Shown here: positions 8,362 to 17,376 of the stretch, piece by piece
Layout of the letters: every line of letters begins with the position of its first letter
Position numbering within the stretch: the stretch's first letter is position 1
Origin: Armatimonadota bacterium
GTDB taxonomy: Bacteria; Armatimonadota; Fimbriimonadia; Fimbriimonadales; Fimbriimonadaceae
DNA: 64,000 bases
Direction: 5' to 3'
NCBI GenBank assembly: GCA_016125185.1
Contig: WGMG01000002.1
Coordinates: 372,001 to 436,000 of the forward strand
The notes under the pieces: model-generated
Told to the model about the DNA's origin: nothing
Database searches by the model: none
Seen by the model: only the letters and a program-made list of their open reading frames with translations
Position numbers and translations under genes: made by a program

Positions 8362-10011
8362 CTAGCCGGCTCCAGCGCCGGTTCCGCCTCCGCCGAAGCC
8401 GCCCTTGCCGCCTTTGCCGCCCGGTCGTCCGCCGTTAGTCGTGCTGTCTTCTGTGCCTGGTCGCTTCAGCGGATCCAGCGCATTATCGACCCGGATCGTC
8501 ACCGAAAGGTTCGTTTGGTTACCCATCCAGTCCGAAGCCGTGATGTGAACCACGTGTCGTCCGTTGGCGATCATCGGGTTCTTCTTAAACTGCGAAATCT
8601 GGCAGATCAGATAGCCGTCTCGACCGAAGTCAAAGTTGTAGGCCTTTCCGTCGATGTCCATCTTTACGCTGGAAATGTTAACGCCGGACGCTTCGTCCTC
8701 AATCTTGAAGATGAATTCCTGACCAGACTTACCGGAAACGAGTTCGCCTTGGCTCGGCCAAACCTGCTTCACTTCCGGGCCAATCAGATCGACGCCGCTG
8801 TTCATATCGAACGCCAGCAAGCTTGCATCTTCCGCCGGAACCAAAAGCGTGTGCCCGCATAGAGCCACCGGAGCCGTGATCTGCTCAACCACGATCGGAT
8901 CGTTATTCGTCGAGGAGCTAGCCTTGCTTCCTCCTTGTCCAAATCCGCCGGGGCCGCCCTGACCGAAACCGCCGGGGCCAGCGCCTTTTCCAGTCGTGCC
9001 GCTGTCGGAGCCCGCATTGCGCGCCGCATCGTTCATCGGGCGAACGTAGTACTGCCAATCGACCGTTCCCGCCGAACTGACGAGTTGAACGGAACCGTTG
9101 ATGGTCGGAACGACGAATTTCTTGCCAACGCACGTCGGCATGACGCTTGGCTGGGAGCCCAACTCGATCGGCTTGCGGGTGATGATGTTGCCGCCGTCGT
9201 CATAGAAGTAGGCGTTGCCCTGCTGGCTGATCGCCAAGACCATGCCGTTCCCGACAGCCGGGGCGAAGATCATTCGCTCGCTCATCGGCTTCTGCCATCG
9301 AAGGGACCCCGACGAGGCGTTTAGGCAAGCCATGTAGGTGCCAGTGTAAACGTACAGGTAACCCTCGGAGACCGTCATCGAGCCATCAGGGGGTGCGACA
9401 CCGAACGGCTGTCGCCACGCGACCTTCTTCGATGCGAGGTCGATTGCCTGAAGGTTGTTGCGTCCATCAAAGAAGGAAACGACGCTTCGACCGTCGGAGT
9501 AGATCGGTCCGCGGATTCCGTCGAGAATTCGATAAGGAGCGTCGTAGATCGCATTACCCGTGCCAGAATCGACGCCCATCAGGTTGCCGCCGTCCATCGC
9601 AAAGGCGATATTCTTGCCGACCGCCACAATCTGACCGGAGATCGCATACGGTGCCTGGTACAGCCACTTCAGTTCGCCAGTATTCGGGTCGAGGCCGTAA
9701 ATTTCTTTTTTGTCGTTGTAGGAGCAGAGAACGCCGTTAACGAGAATCGGTGCGCGTCGGAAAATGCCGGGCGAAGGAGCGCCGTTCGGATACTTCCACT
9801 TGGTGTTGCCAGTGGCCTGGTCGATCGCGTAAACGCGGTTACCGAGGTTGAAATAGATTGTATTGCCATCAACCACCGGGGACCCGTTCGGCGAAACCGG
9901 CGATCCTTGTTGCCACCTCCACGCCAGAGGGGCGGGACCGTCGAATTGTGCGGCCGCAATGCCGCTTACCATCGCAAGGGAGGCAATGACGAAACTTCGA
10001 ACTCCAACCAT
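8362..10011 (-). CDS. Exported PQQ-like beta-propeller protein with Gly-rich tail
   Basis: A 549-residue protein with a Sec signal peptide (about 1-21, ending SGIAAAQ). Residues about 25-360 are PQQ/YvrL-type propeller blades with repeated GxxxWxxP-like elements such as TGNTKWKYPNG, TGELKWLY, SGSLRWQKP and AGTVDWQYY. A Gly-rich linker (GPGGFGQGGPGGFGQGG) precedes an Ig-like domain (about 430-515) and the tail is nearly pure Gly/Lys. It is probably a periplasmic or surface scaffold; no quinoprotein catalytic residues can be assigned. A promoter is visible upstream at 10057-10086. Confidence 0.85.
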   Translation of the reverse strand: MVGVRSFVIASLAMVSGIAAAQFDGPAPLAWRWQQGSPVSPNGSPVVDGNTIYFNLGNRVYAIDQATGNTKWKYPNGAPSPGIFRRAPILVNGVLCSYNDKKEIYGLDPNTGELKWLYQAPYAISGQIVAVGKNIAFAMDGGNLMGVDSGTGNAIYDAPYRILDGIRGPIYSDGRSVVSFFDGRNNLQAIDLASKKVAWRQPFGVAPPDGSMTVSEGYLYVYTGTYMACLNASSGSLRWQKPMSERMIFAPAVGNGMVLAISQQGNAYFYDDGGNIITRKPIELGSQPSVMPTCVGKKFVVPTINGSVQLVSSAGTVDWQYYVRPMNDAARNAGSDSGTTGKGAGPGGFGQGGPGGFGQGGSKASSSTNNDPIVVEQITAPVALCGHTLLVPAEDASLLAFDMNSGVDLIGPEVKQVWPSQGELVSGKSGQEFIFKIEDEASGVNISSVKMDIDGKAYNFDFGRDGYLICQISQFKKNPMIANGRHVVHITASDWMGNQTNLSVTIRVDNALDPLKRPGTEDSTTNGGRPGGKGGKGGFGGGGTGAGAG

Positions 10012-10056
10012 ATTTGTACAGCGTCTCCAAGGTCGCCTCGCGACCCGTCCTTGGAC

Positions 10057-10086
10057 ATTGTAATTCTACTAGGGTCGTTTTGTCCA
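10057..10086 (-). promoter_or_regulatory. Sigma-70-like promoter for the PQQ-propeller gene
   Basis: Reading the minus strand, TGGACA (10086-10081) and TACAAT (10062-10057) are separated by 18 bp, ending about 46 bp upstream of the ATG. Each hexamer matches the consensus at five of six positions. Confidence 0.5.
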
Positions 10087-10277
10087 GGGTTACAAGGCGT
10101 CTACCCTTTAGACGCACGAAAAATTCTGTGGATTCACGGTTTTGCCCTTCGCAAGAAATTGTTAATTGAAAAGCCCACAAAAGTGGCCGTCAGAAGGAAT
10201 CGCAGAGACTTGGAGTCTGCCTTGAATGAGGTACAGGGGCGAACTCCACGTCCGTAAGCTGAAGATTCGCGGAAAAT

Positions 10278-10354
10278 TGGTGGGCCCAGGTGAACTCGAA
10301 TCACCGACCTCACCCTTATCAGGGGTGTGCTCTAACCAACTGAGCTATGAGCCC
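10278..10354 (-). tRNA. tRNA-Ile (GAT)
   Basis: A full cloverleaf on the minus strand. The acceptor GGGCTCA pairs with TGGGCCC, the D-arm is AGCTCAGTTGGTTAGAGC, the anticodon loop is CTGATAA (anticodon GAT), and the T-loop is TTCGAGT. CCA is encoded (10278-10280). It is a stand-alone Ile tRNA outside an rRNA spacer. A TATAAC -10-like box lies at 10371-10366. Between it and the propeller gene (10012-10277) only the promoter above is recognisable. Confidence 0.97.
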
Positions 10355-10452
10355 GCGAGGAAATAGTTATACCAGATCGCGATTCGTACTTTCTAGAGTG
10401 AGGACTGCGGACATCAATTTTCAATCCTCGTTCGAAACGAGTCGGATTCAGA

Positions 10453-10458
10453 TATACT
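10453..10458 (+). promoter_or_regulatory. -10 box of tRNA-Leu
   Basis: TATACT lies 10 bp before the mature 5' end of tRNA-Leu, the right distance for a -10 element. No convincing -35 hexamer is seen. Confidence 0.45.
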
Positions 10459-10468
10459 TTTTGGGCCC

Positions 10469-10554
10469 GCCCGGGTGGCGAAATGGTAGACGCAGAGGAC
10501 TTAAAATCCTTTGGTAGCAATACCGTGAGGGTTCGAGTCCCTCCCTGGGCACCA
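10469..10554 (+). tRNA. tRNA-Leu (TAA)
   Basis: An 86-nt class II tRNA. The acceptor GCCCGGG pairs with CCTGGGC, the anticodon loop CTTAAAA gives anticodon TAA, the long variable arm is TTGGTAGCAATACCG, the T-arm is GAGGG-TTCGAGT-CCCTC, and CCA is encoded. It is divergent from tRNA-Ile and convergent with the isomerase gene 11 bp downstream. Confidence 0.97.
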
Positions 10555-10565
10555 AACCCCTTCAT

Positions 10566-11438
10566 CTAAAGGGCTTCAACCTTCGAACGGAGCCAGTCCA
10601 TCCCGGCACGCGTGGCCTCAACTCCGTCTTCGCCGCACTCCATTTCCAAGTCGATGAAAATCGGCTTTTCGCCGACCTTTTCGATCAGTACCGCCAGCGC
10701 CTCTTCGATTGGCACTACTCCCTCTCCGAGCCGACATCCGTCGTAGCCAACGCCCTTGTTCGAACGGTAAACGCCGGGTTCCGCGGGACGGAAGTCCTTC
10801 ACGTGGATCAGGGCCGGAGCTGGGAGCTCACGCGCCGCCTCCACTGCGTCCACGCTCGCCAGCAGGAAGTTCCCAACATCGAAGCATAGACCCGTGTTTC
10901 GTCCCTGCAGAGGCTCCAGAATGGACATCAGCCGCGAAGGCGTCGCGAAGACATTACCGTGGTTCTCTAGCGCCAACGTCACGGACGCATCGTCGAGATC
11001 CTTAAGGGCATCGATGGTGCGGTAGCGAACCAGATCGATGCTATCCGTCGATGTCGGATTGCCCGAGAACACCCTCACAACGCTCGCGCCGATTTCCTTC
11101 GCCAAGTCGATACCCAAGCGAATTTTTTCCCGCTCCAAAATCAGCCGACCGGTGTCGTCATGATTGAAGTCGTTGGTCACCGAAATACTGTGAATCTTAA
11201 GGCCGGTTCTCGCCAGCGCCTCCTTCGTCTCCTCCAGCAAGTGGTCGACCTTGGCCTGGTGCGGTAGATGATCACGCACTTCACCCGGCTCATAGAGGAA
11301 AGCGTCCAAGAGCTCGACGCCATCGGCTCCGACCTCCTTCGCAAAGTCGATGAACCGCCCTGCCGACATCTCGCCTCGACGCCACGCGGCGATCACCGAG
11401 TACCACGAAATGCCGAGCGAAACGTTACCGCTGGCCAA
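10566..11438 (-). CDS. Sugar phosphate isomerase/epimerase family TIM-barrel protein
   Basis: A 290-residue protein of the xylose-isomerase-like TIM-barrel superfamily (AP endonuclease 2 fold). Likely metal ligands are Glu in LALENHGN, Asp in LCFDVGNFL, His in ALIHVKDF and Glu in FIDLEMECGEDG near the end. Such enzymes isomerise or epimerise sugars or inositols; the substrate cannot be told. It overlaps the end of nuoN by 14 bp and is probably the last gene of the nuo transcript, an unusual passenger for a complex I operon. A weak hairpin (CCCTT/AAGGG) overlaps its stop codon. Confidence 0.8.
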   Translation of the reverse strand: MASGNVSLGISWYSVIAAWRRGEMSAGRFIDFAKEVGADGVELLDAFLYEPGEVRDHLPHQAKVDHLLEETKEALARTGLKIHSISVTNDFNHDDTGRLILEREKIRLGIDLAKEIGASVVRVFSGNPTSTDSIDLVRYRTIDALKDLDDASVTLALENHGNVFATPSRLMSILEPLQGRNTGLCFDVGNFLLASVDAVEAARELPAPALIHVKDFRPAEPGVYRSNKGVGYDGCRLGEGVVPIEEALAVLIEKVGEKPIFIDLEMECGEDGVEATRAGMDWLRSKVEAL

Positions 11439-12870
11439 GTTGGCTAACCAAGGGGGCGTAGAAGATCACACTTCCGACAACGACGAGTGCGCAGATGGCC
11501 AGGGCCGAGATCGCTCCAGACGAGAGTTCGTATCCGGTCGTGGTTTCTCCTTCTTCCGAATAGGCAGATCGCACCAGCTTGAAGTAATAGAACGCGCCGA
11601 ACGCAGAGTTCGCCACTAGTACGATGGCCAGCCAAGCCTGGTCAAGTCGCACCAGGTCCGACACGATCAAGACCTTTCCAACAAAGCCCGCCACCGGCCC
11701 AATACCGATCTGCGAAAGCACAAACACAACCAATAGAGCCGCCAGCATCGGATGTCGCTTCGAGAGTCCGCGAAGCGAGTCGATCGTTTGCGGTCCCTCC
11801 TGATCACCCTCGGCGAGGGCCAGGATGATGAACACGCCGAGCGTCGCAAAGACGTACCCGATCAGGAAGTACAGCAAAGTCCAGTTAGCCGCCGAACGAG
11901 CGGCCGAAAGAGCCGCGAGAAAAGCCATGATGTAGCCAGCATTGGCCACCGACGAATACGCCAGTAGTTTCTTGGTCTCGGACTGCGTAAACGCCATCGC
12001 ATTGCCCACCACCATCGACAGAACACTCAGGGCGACGCAGGCCGGAAAAGCAACGTGCTGCAGCGGCGCGCTCTGCGCGATCAAGTGGTACAGCGCGATG
12101 AAGGGACCAACCTTTGCTCCCGTCGCCATGAATGCCACGATATTGGTCGGAGCGCCGGAATAAACGTCCGGAATCCATTGGTGGAAAGGAGCGACACCGC
12201 ACTTGAAGCTGAATCCAACCAGGATCAGCACGAAGCCAAAAACATCGAGCGACTGGTAAGGAGCATTCGCCTGCGATTTGAAGAACGAGAATCCATCCAG
12301 GTTCAGCGTGCCCGATGCCCCATAATGGAACGCGATTCCGTACAGGAAGAAGCCGGTGGCAAAGGCACCCAGCAAGAAGTACTTCAGCGCCGCCTCTTGA
12401 GAAAACTTCGACCGCTTGTTCATGCCGGCCAGAACATAAAGCGATATCGACAGCAACTCCAAGCCAACGAAGATCGCCAGCAGGTTGCTGGAGGTGCACA
12501 TGATCATGCCGCCCAGCGAAGCCCAGCAGATGAGCGGATAGAACTCCGGACAATGAATCCGAGTTCGCTTGAAGTATGGATTGCTAATGAGAACCACTAC
12601 GAAGGTGCTCAGCAGAATGAGGGTCTCGGCCAAGATTCCGCTCTTGTCCTTGAAGACCATCTCAAGCTCCATGTACTCGTTGCCGATCAGCCCGAGCTGC
12701 GAGAGCAGGGCGACGAATACACATGCCAGCGTCCAGCCGAACAGCGAATTCGACGTCCCTTTCGGCTTGACCATGTGCAGGACCAGGCCGAGCATTCCCG
12801 TCACCGCCAGGGCGATGTACGGAAACATGGGGGCGAATTCGAAAGCAGGAAGATTGAAAGGAGGCTTCAT
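11425..12870 (-). CDS. nuoN: NADH-quinone oxidoreductase subunit N
   Basis: A 481-residue antiporter-like membrane subunit of complex I with about 14 predicted helices. The conserved proton-channel features are visible: an acidic helix with GLELLSISLYVL, the broken helix around KCGVAPFHQWIPDVY (Lys then PFHxWxPDVYxGAP), and KLLAYSSVANAGY. It pumps protons in concert with NuoM and NuoL. It overlaps nuoM by 4 bp. Confidence 0.95.
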   Translation of the reverse strand: MKPPFNLPAFEFAPMFPYIALAVTGMLGLVLHMVKPKGTSNSLFGWTLACVFVALLSQLGLIGNEYMELEMVFKDKSGILAETLILLSTFVVVLISNPYFKRTRIHCPEFYPLICWASLGGMIMCTSSNLLAIFVGLELLSISLYVLAGMNKRSKFSQEAALKYFLLGAFATGFFLYGIAFHYGASGTLNLDGFSFFKSQANAPYQSLDVFGFVLILVGFSFKCGVAPFHQWIPDVYSGAPTNIVAFMATGAKVGPFIALYHLIAQSAPLQHVAFPACVALSVLSMVVGNAMAFTQSETKKLLAYSSVANAGYIMAFLAALSAARSAANWTLLYFLIGYVFATLGVFIILALAEGDQEGPQTIDSLRGLSKRHPMLAALLVVFVLSQIGIGPVAGFVGKVLIVSDLVRLDQAWLAIVLVANSAFGAFYYFKLVRSAYSEEGETTTGYELSSGAISALAICALVVVGSVIFYAPLVSQLGQR

Positions 12871-14456
12871 CGCGGTTCCTCCGTCTGGCTCTTTAATGCC
12901 ATCAAGTCAGGATTGGTTGGCTTAGCCACGATGATCTCGGCTGGCTTTTGCGCTTCGGTCATGGCCTGGATCGTCTGCACGCGTGGCTCAAGCGAGCGTA
13001 GCATCGTCATCGGCAGGATGCCAAGAACCAGAATGATGACGGCAAATACAGTCCCGATCAGCATTTCGCGCGGGTTCAAGTCGCGCAGAGGTTCACTCCC
13101 CTCGGCTCGCTTGCCGTAGAACATCCGCTGATACATATACAGCAAGTAACCGGCCGACAACACGGCGCCGCCCGTCGCGATGTAGGCGAAAATCGGCGTC
13201 AGTCCGTTCACGCCTGCATGGCCCGCAGTGAATGCACCGAGTAGGGCGAGGATCTCACCAACAAAACCACTCGTGAACGGCAGGCCCAAGTTGGTGAGCA
13301 TCGCCACCAGGAAGAGGGTCGAAAAGATCGGCATCGTCTTTTTGAGGCCGCCAAGTCCGTCCAGGGAGCGGACCGATGTTCGGTCGTAAAGGAAGCTGAG
13401 CAGGACGAAAACCGCCGCCGCCGCGATGCCATGGTTCACCTGCTGGAATGCCGCCCCCATCATGCCGTAATGGTTGAGGGAGAACAATCCGATCAGGATG
13501 TAGCCGACGTGGCTCACGGTCGAAAAGGCCATCAAGCGTCCTGGATTCTTCTGGATCGCCGCTAGAATTCCACCGTAAACGATGCCAACGACTCCGATGC
13601 CCACGATGATCGGAGCATAGGCGCGGCAGGCATCCGGGAAGAGCGGAAGCACAAAGCGGAACATGCCGAACGTACCGACCTTCAGCACCACACCAGCAAC
13701 AATCGCTCCGATCGGCGCATCTTCATAGGTGTCGGCCAGCCATCGGTGCATGGGCACCACCGGAGATTTCACCAAGAAGGCAATCATGAAGCCCCAAAAG
13801 GCGAGCGATTGGAGCGGCCACGAATTTGCCCAGAGCCCTTCTTTCACGAATTGCTGAAGGTGTAGCAAGTTCAGGTCCGGTTGGCCCGTATGATGGGTGG
13901 CTTGGTTGCCGACGACGGTAATGCCCACCAGCATCAGAAGCGAACCGGCAAAGAGCACACCAACGTATCGCAGAGCCGACTTCCCTTTTTGGCCCGACCC
14001 CCAACCGAGGATCATCAGCGCAACCGGGATCAGGCTCAACTCGAAGAAGGTGTAAAACAGCAGCAGGTCGAGGCTACTAAAGACTCCGAAAAGGGTCCCT
14101 TCCAAACAAAGCAACAACCCGAAGAACTGGTTCGATCTTTCGGCCGGTTTGGAAATCAGCACCGCGATCAAAGTCAAAAACGCAGTCAGAAGCATCATCC
14201 AAACGGCGACGCTATCCACTCCCACAAAGTAGTTCGCCCCAATGGTCGGAATCCAGTTCGCATAGGTTCGATACTGGAAGTCGTCTCCGCCGCCGATGAA
14301 GGTCTTCGTCAGTGCGCCGCACAGAACGAGCATTCCGATCGAAACAATGCTTCCGATGACCTGCGCCACTTTGGAAGCCTGCGGGGCCAGCGCCAAAACG
14401 ATGCCCGCGACGATCGGAACGAAAATCAGGATATTGAGGAGAGGAAGTCCGTTCAT
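12867..14456 (-). CDS. nuoM: NADH-quinone oxidoreductase subunit M
   Basis: A 529-residue antiporter-like subunit. Recognisable elements are the FFELSLIPVALMI helix with its conserved Glu, the broken-helix region VKSPVVPMHRWLADTYEDAP, and GRLMAFSTVSHVGYILIG. A hydrophilic tail follows the last helix (MTEAQKPAEIIV...). It overlaps nuoL and nuoN by 4 bp each, so the distal nuo genes are coupled. Confidence 0.95.
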   Translation of the reverse strand: MNGLPLLNILIFVPIVAGIVLALAPQASKVAQVIGSIVSIGMLVLCGALTKTFIGGGDDFQYRTYANWIPTIGANYFVGVDSVAVWMMLLTAFLTLIAVLISKPAERSNQFFGLLLCLEGTLFGVFSSLDLLLFYTFFELSLIPVALMILGWGSGQKGKSALRYVGVLFAGSLLMLVGITVVGNQATHHTGQPDLNLLHLQQFVKEGLWANSWPLQSLAFWGFMIAFLVKSPVVPMHRWLADTYEDAPIGAIVAGVVLKVGTFGMFRFVLPLFPDACRAYAPIIVGIGVVGIVYGGILAAIQKNPGRLMAFSTVSHVGYILIGLFSLNHYGMMGAAFQQVNHGIAAAAVFVLLSFLYDRTSVRSLDGLGGLKKTMPIFSTLFLVAMLTNLGLPFTSGFVGEILALLGAFTAGHAGVNGLTPIFAYIATGGAVLSAGYLLYMYQRMFYGKRAEGSEPLRDLNPREMLIGTVFAVIILVLGILPMTMLRSLEPRVQTIQAMTEAQKPAEIIVAKPTNPDLMALKSQTEEPR

Positions 14457-16537
14457 GGGTGCCCTCCCTTGAAGAAGTAGATCACAATCAATGCGAGTCC
14501 GACCACCCCAACCAACATGCTCAGGGCGTACATACGAACGATGCCCGTCTGGAAGACTCGAACCACACCAGCCACGAACTCGGTCAGCCTGCCGATGCCA
14601 ACGCCCGATCCTCCGATCAGCCGCTCATCGACGCCGTCGTCTAGCATGGTCGCGATCTCGGAGCCGCCTTCGACCGACATCGTGGTCATCGCTTGGTCAT
14701 AGCCGAACTGGCTACCAACCCAGCCACGAACCATTCTGAACAAGAAGAATTCCTTGGCCTTGGTCTTGGGGAGGCCACGGAAGTAGAGGAAGATGCCAAG
14801 AACGATACCGCCGATAGCCACGCCAATCGCAATCTGCTGGAGGTAGCTAGCCGCCTCGTGAGTATCCAGGGCCGAAGCCGTCGGAGCCGCCAGCCAATTC
14901 TTGAATCGCTCGCCTTGGCTGAGGTACCAACCGCCACCTGCGCTCAACACAGCCAGAATCACCAACGGCAGCCACATGCTGATCGGCACTTCGTGCGGGC
15001 GATGGCTCGGCGTCAAGCCATGATGGTGCTCCTCGCCTTCTTCGTGCTCGTGGCCTTCGTCGACCGGCATTTCTTCGTGCGACTCGCCTTCCTCGATGGC
15101 GGCAACTTCGTGCCCGTCAGGTGTCGCCATCCATCGTTCTTTCCCAAAGAATGTCAGCATCATCAGCCGAGTCATGTAGAAGGCCGTCAGCAACGCTGCC
15201 GCCAATCCGATGTAGCCCGCATATTGCCCGGCGTTAAATCCGTAGCGGGTGGCTGCCGCATTTTCGAATGCGGCTCCCAAAATCTCCTCCTTCGAGTACG
15301 ACCCAGACAGAAGCGGCACACCCGCAATCGCCAACCACGCGATCGTCATTGTCACAAAGGTGAACGGCAGGTACTTCTTCAGGTTGCCGTAGTTGCGCAT
15401 GTCCTGGTCGTGCGCCATCGCATGGATGACCGCACCGGCGCCAAGGAACAACAGCGCCTTGAAGAACGCGTGCGTCGTCACGTGGAACATGCCCGCCCAC
15501 GAAGCGCCTACACCGCAGGCAATGAACATGTAACCCAGCTGAGACACCGTCGAGAACGCCAAGACTTTTTTGATGTCGGTTTGCCCGCAAGCGATGATCG
15601 CAGCGAAGATGGCTGTGAACGCGCCCACCAAACACACCACCATCGAAGCGATGGTCGAAATCTCATAAACCACGTGCATCCGGTTCAGGAGCACCACGCC
15701 CGAGGTGACCATCGTGGCCGCGTGGATCAGCGCCGAGACCGGCGTTGGACCTGCCATCGCATCGGGCAACCAAAGGTACAGCGGGAACTGAGCCGACTTT
15801 CCGCATGCTCCAACGAACAGCAACAGGCCGATTGTCGTGGCCAGCGGCACATTGTGTGTCAGCGCGTCGCGCAGAATCGGGAAAATCGTGTCGTAGCTGA
15901 GGTACCGCGTATCCGACAGGTGATGTTGGTCGCTGTGGGTCGCGACTGTCGCCACGATCAGCAACAGGCCAAGGGTAAGGCCCCAGTCACCGATGCGGTT
16001 AACCACAAACGCCTTGTTTGCCGCCCGCGAATTCGCCAAGTCTTCGTACCAAAAGCCGATCAGCAGGTACGAACACAGGCCAACACCCTCCCAACCGACG
16101 AACAGGAGGAGCAGGTTGTTGCCGAGCACCAGCATCAGCATCGAGGCGATGAAGAGGTTCAGATAGGCAAAAAATCGGCCGTAATCCTTCTCTTCCGACA
16201 TGTAGCCCGTCGAATACAGATGGATCAGCGATCCAATTCCCGTAATGATCAGCACCATCGTCATCGAAAGCGTGTCGATACGAAGCTCGAATGGAATCGT
16301 TAGTCCCTTGATGTCGATCCAAGGAACGCTGGCCACGACCGTTGCCGCCGAGGGGTCCATCCCCATCGCGATCTTCGCCCCAATCAGGAACGAAAGAACG
16401 ATCGGCACCACGGCAAGGATTCCAAGAATCCGCTTACCGCCCGCCGTCCCTTGCAGGCCAGGGCCAAGAAAGGTTTGCAGCAAAGCGCCGAGGACGGGAA
16501 GTCCGAGGGCAATCCAAATCATTCCGTTTCCGTCCAT
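14453..16537 (-). CDS. nuoL: NADH-quinone oxidoreductase subunit L
   Basis: A 694-residue subunit, the distal antiporter-like module with the long lateral helix at the C-terminus. Motifs include WEGVGLCSYLLIGFW, GKSAQFPLYLWLPDAMAGPTPVSALIHAATMVTSG-type broken helix (Lys plus LPDAM), and KVLAFSTVSQLGYM. A His/Glu-rich cytoplasmic loop with HEHEEGEEHHHG lies at about residues 485-515. Such acidic/His loops are common in NuoL of some phyla, and whether it binds metal is unknown. It overlaps nuoM by 4 bp and is 3 bp from nuoK. Confidence 0.95.
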   Translation of the reverse strand: MDGNGMIWIALGLPVLGALLQTFLGPGLQGTAGGKRILGILAVVPIVLSFLIGAKIAMGMDPSAATVVASVPWIDIKGLTIPFELRIDTLSMTMVLIITGIGSLIHLYSTGYMSEEKDYGRFFAYLNLFIASMLMLVLGNNLLLLFVGWEGVGLCSYLLIGFWYEDLANSRAANKAFVVNRIGDWGLTLGLLLIVATVATHSDQHHLSDTRYLSYDTIFPILRDALTHNVPLATTIGLLLFVGACGKSAQFPLYLWLPDAMAGPTPVSALIHAATMVTSGVVLLNRMHVVYEISTIASMVVCLVGAFTAIFAAIIACGQTDIKKVLAFSTVSQLGYMFIACGVGASWAGMFHVTTHAFFKALLFLGAGAVIHAMAHDQDMRNYGNLKKYLPFTFVTMTIAWLAIAGVPLLSGSYSKEEILGAAFENAAATRYGFNAGQYAGYIGLAAALLTAFYMTRLMMLTFFGKERWMATPDGHEVAAIEEGESHEEMPVDEGHEHEEGEEHHHGLTPSHRPHEVPISMWLPLVILAVLSAGGGWYLSQGERFKNWLAAPTASALDTHEAASYLQQIAIGVAIGGIVLGIFLYFRGLPKTKAKEFFLFRMVRGWVGSQFGYDQAMTTMSVEGGSEIATMLDDGVDERLIGGSGVGIGRLTEFVAGVVRVFQTGIVRMYALSMLVGVVGLALIVIYFFKGGHP

Positions 16538-16540
16538 CCC

Positions 16541-16876
16541 TTACCCCTTGATCAAGTTCAAATCGTCGACATCGACTTCTTCCTTCAGTCGATAGATCGC
16601 CATAATGATGCCCAGGCCAACCGCGACTTCTGCCGCCGCAACCGCCATTACGAAGATGACCATCATAGGCCCGCTCATGCCTTGTGCCAACGTATGGCCC
16701 TCGGTTGCAAAGCGGTACCGCGCAAATGAAAGGAAAGCAAGGTTGACGGCATTCAGCATCAGTTCGATGCACATGAAAATCACGATCGGGTTTCGGCGAA
16801 TAATGACACCGACCACACCGGTTGTGAACATGAACATGCTGAGGCCGAGATAGGCGGCTAGCGGTACGCCGTTCAT
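16541..16876 (-). CDS. nuoK: NADH-quinone oxidoreductase subunit K
   Basis: A 111-residue three-helix membrane subunit. The conserved Glu residues in the helices are seen in [16 protein letters not shown] and [18 protein letters not shown]. These carry protons between the E-channel and NuoN. Its start overlaps the end of nuoJ by 4 bp. Confidence 0.95.
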   Translation of the reverse strand: MNGVPLAAYLGLSMFMFTTGVVGVIIRRNPIVIFMCIELMLNAVNLAFLSFARYRFATEGHTLAQGMSGPMMVIFVMAVAAAEVAVGLGIIMAIYRLKEEVDVDDLNLIKG

Positions 16877-17376
16877 GGAGTCCTCTTTTTAGCCAAAAAG
16901 ACGGAGCCGACAACGCCGACGAGCAACAAGATACTCACAACTTCAAACGGGAACACGTACGACGTGAACAAAGCGTCGCCAATCAACTGCGGACTGCCAA
17001 CCTGGTTCACCACCGGAGCGGCGTCGACATTGATCGTTGCGGGCAGAATCTGGCTCGCCAACAACCCGAACAGCACAAAACCAAATAGCAATCCGATCGG
17101 TCGCTTCAGGTCCCGCTTTTCCTCCAACAGCTTCGGATTCAAAAGCATGATCACGAACACGAACAAAACCATGATCGCGCCGGCGTACACCATGATCTGC
17201 GAGATACCCAAAAGCTCCATATTCAGGCTGAAGTAGAGGAACGCCAGCAGGAAGAAGTTGAAAACGAGGCACAGCGCGCTTCGAACCGCGCTCTTAGAGG
17301 CCACCACGCCGACCGCGCCCAACGCTGCCGGACCCGCCAGCATGGCAAACACGATCAGTTCGGGAGTGATCTTCAC
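16873..17376 (-). CDS. nuoJ: NADH-quinone oxidoreductase subunit J
   Basis: A 167-residue five-helix subunit with the family signature in TM3 ([22 protein letters not shown], with the conserved Tyr and Gly/Ala pi-bulge region). The chosen start is GTG at 17376, which overlaps the nuoH stop as GTGA and begins [10 protein letters not shown]. An in-frame ATG 40 codons further upstream would translate the end of nuoH in another frame and is rejected. Confidence 0.93.
   Translation of the reverse strand: MKITPELIVFAMLAGPAALGAVGVVASKSAVRSALCLVFNFFLLAFLYFSLNMELLGISQIMVYAGAIMVLFVFVIMLLNPKLLEEKRDLKRPIGLLFGFVLFGLLASQILPATINVDAAPVVNQVGSPQLIGDALFTSYVFPFEVVSILLLVGVVGSVFLAKKRTP

Noticed and set aside
14693-16303. 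Long open frame on the plus strand opposite nuoL
   Set aside because: Arg/His/Gln-rich antisense reading of a clear NuoL.
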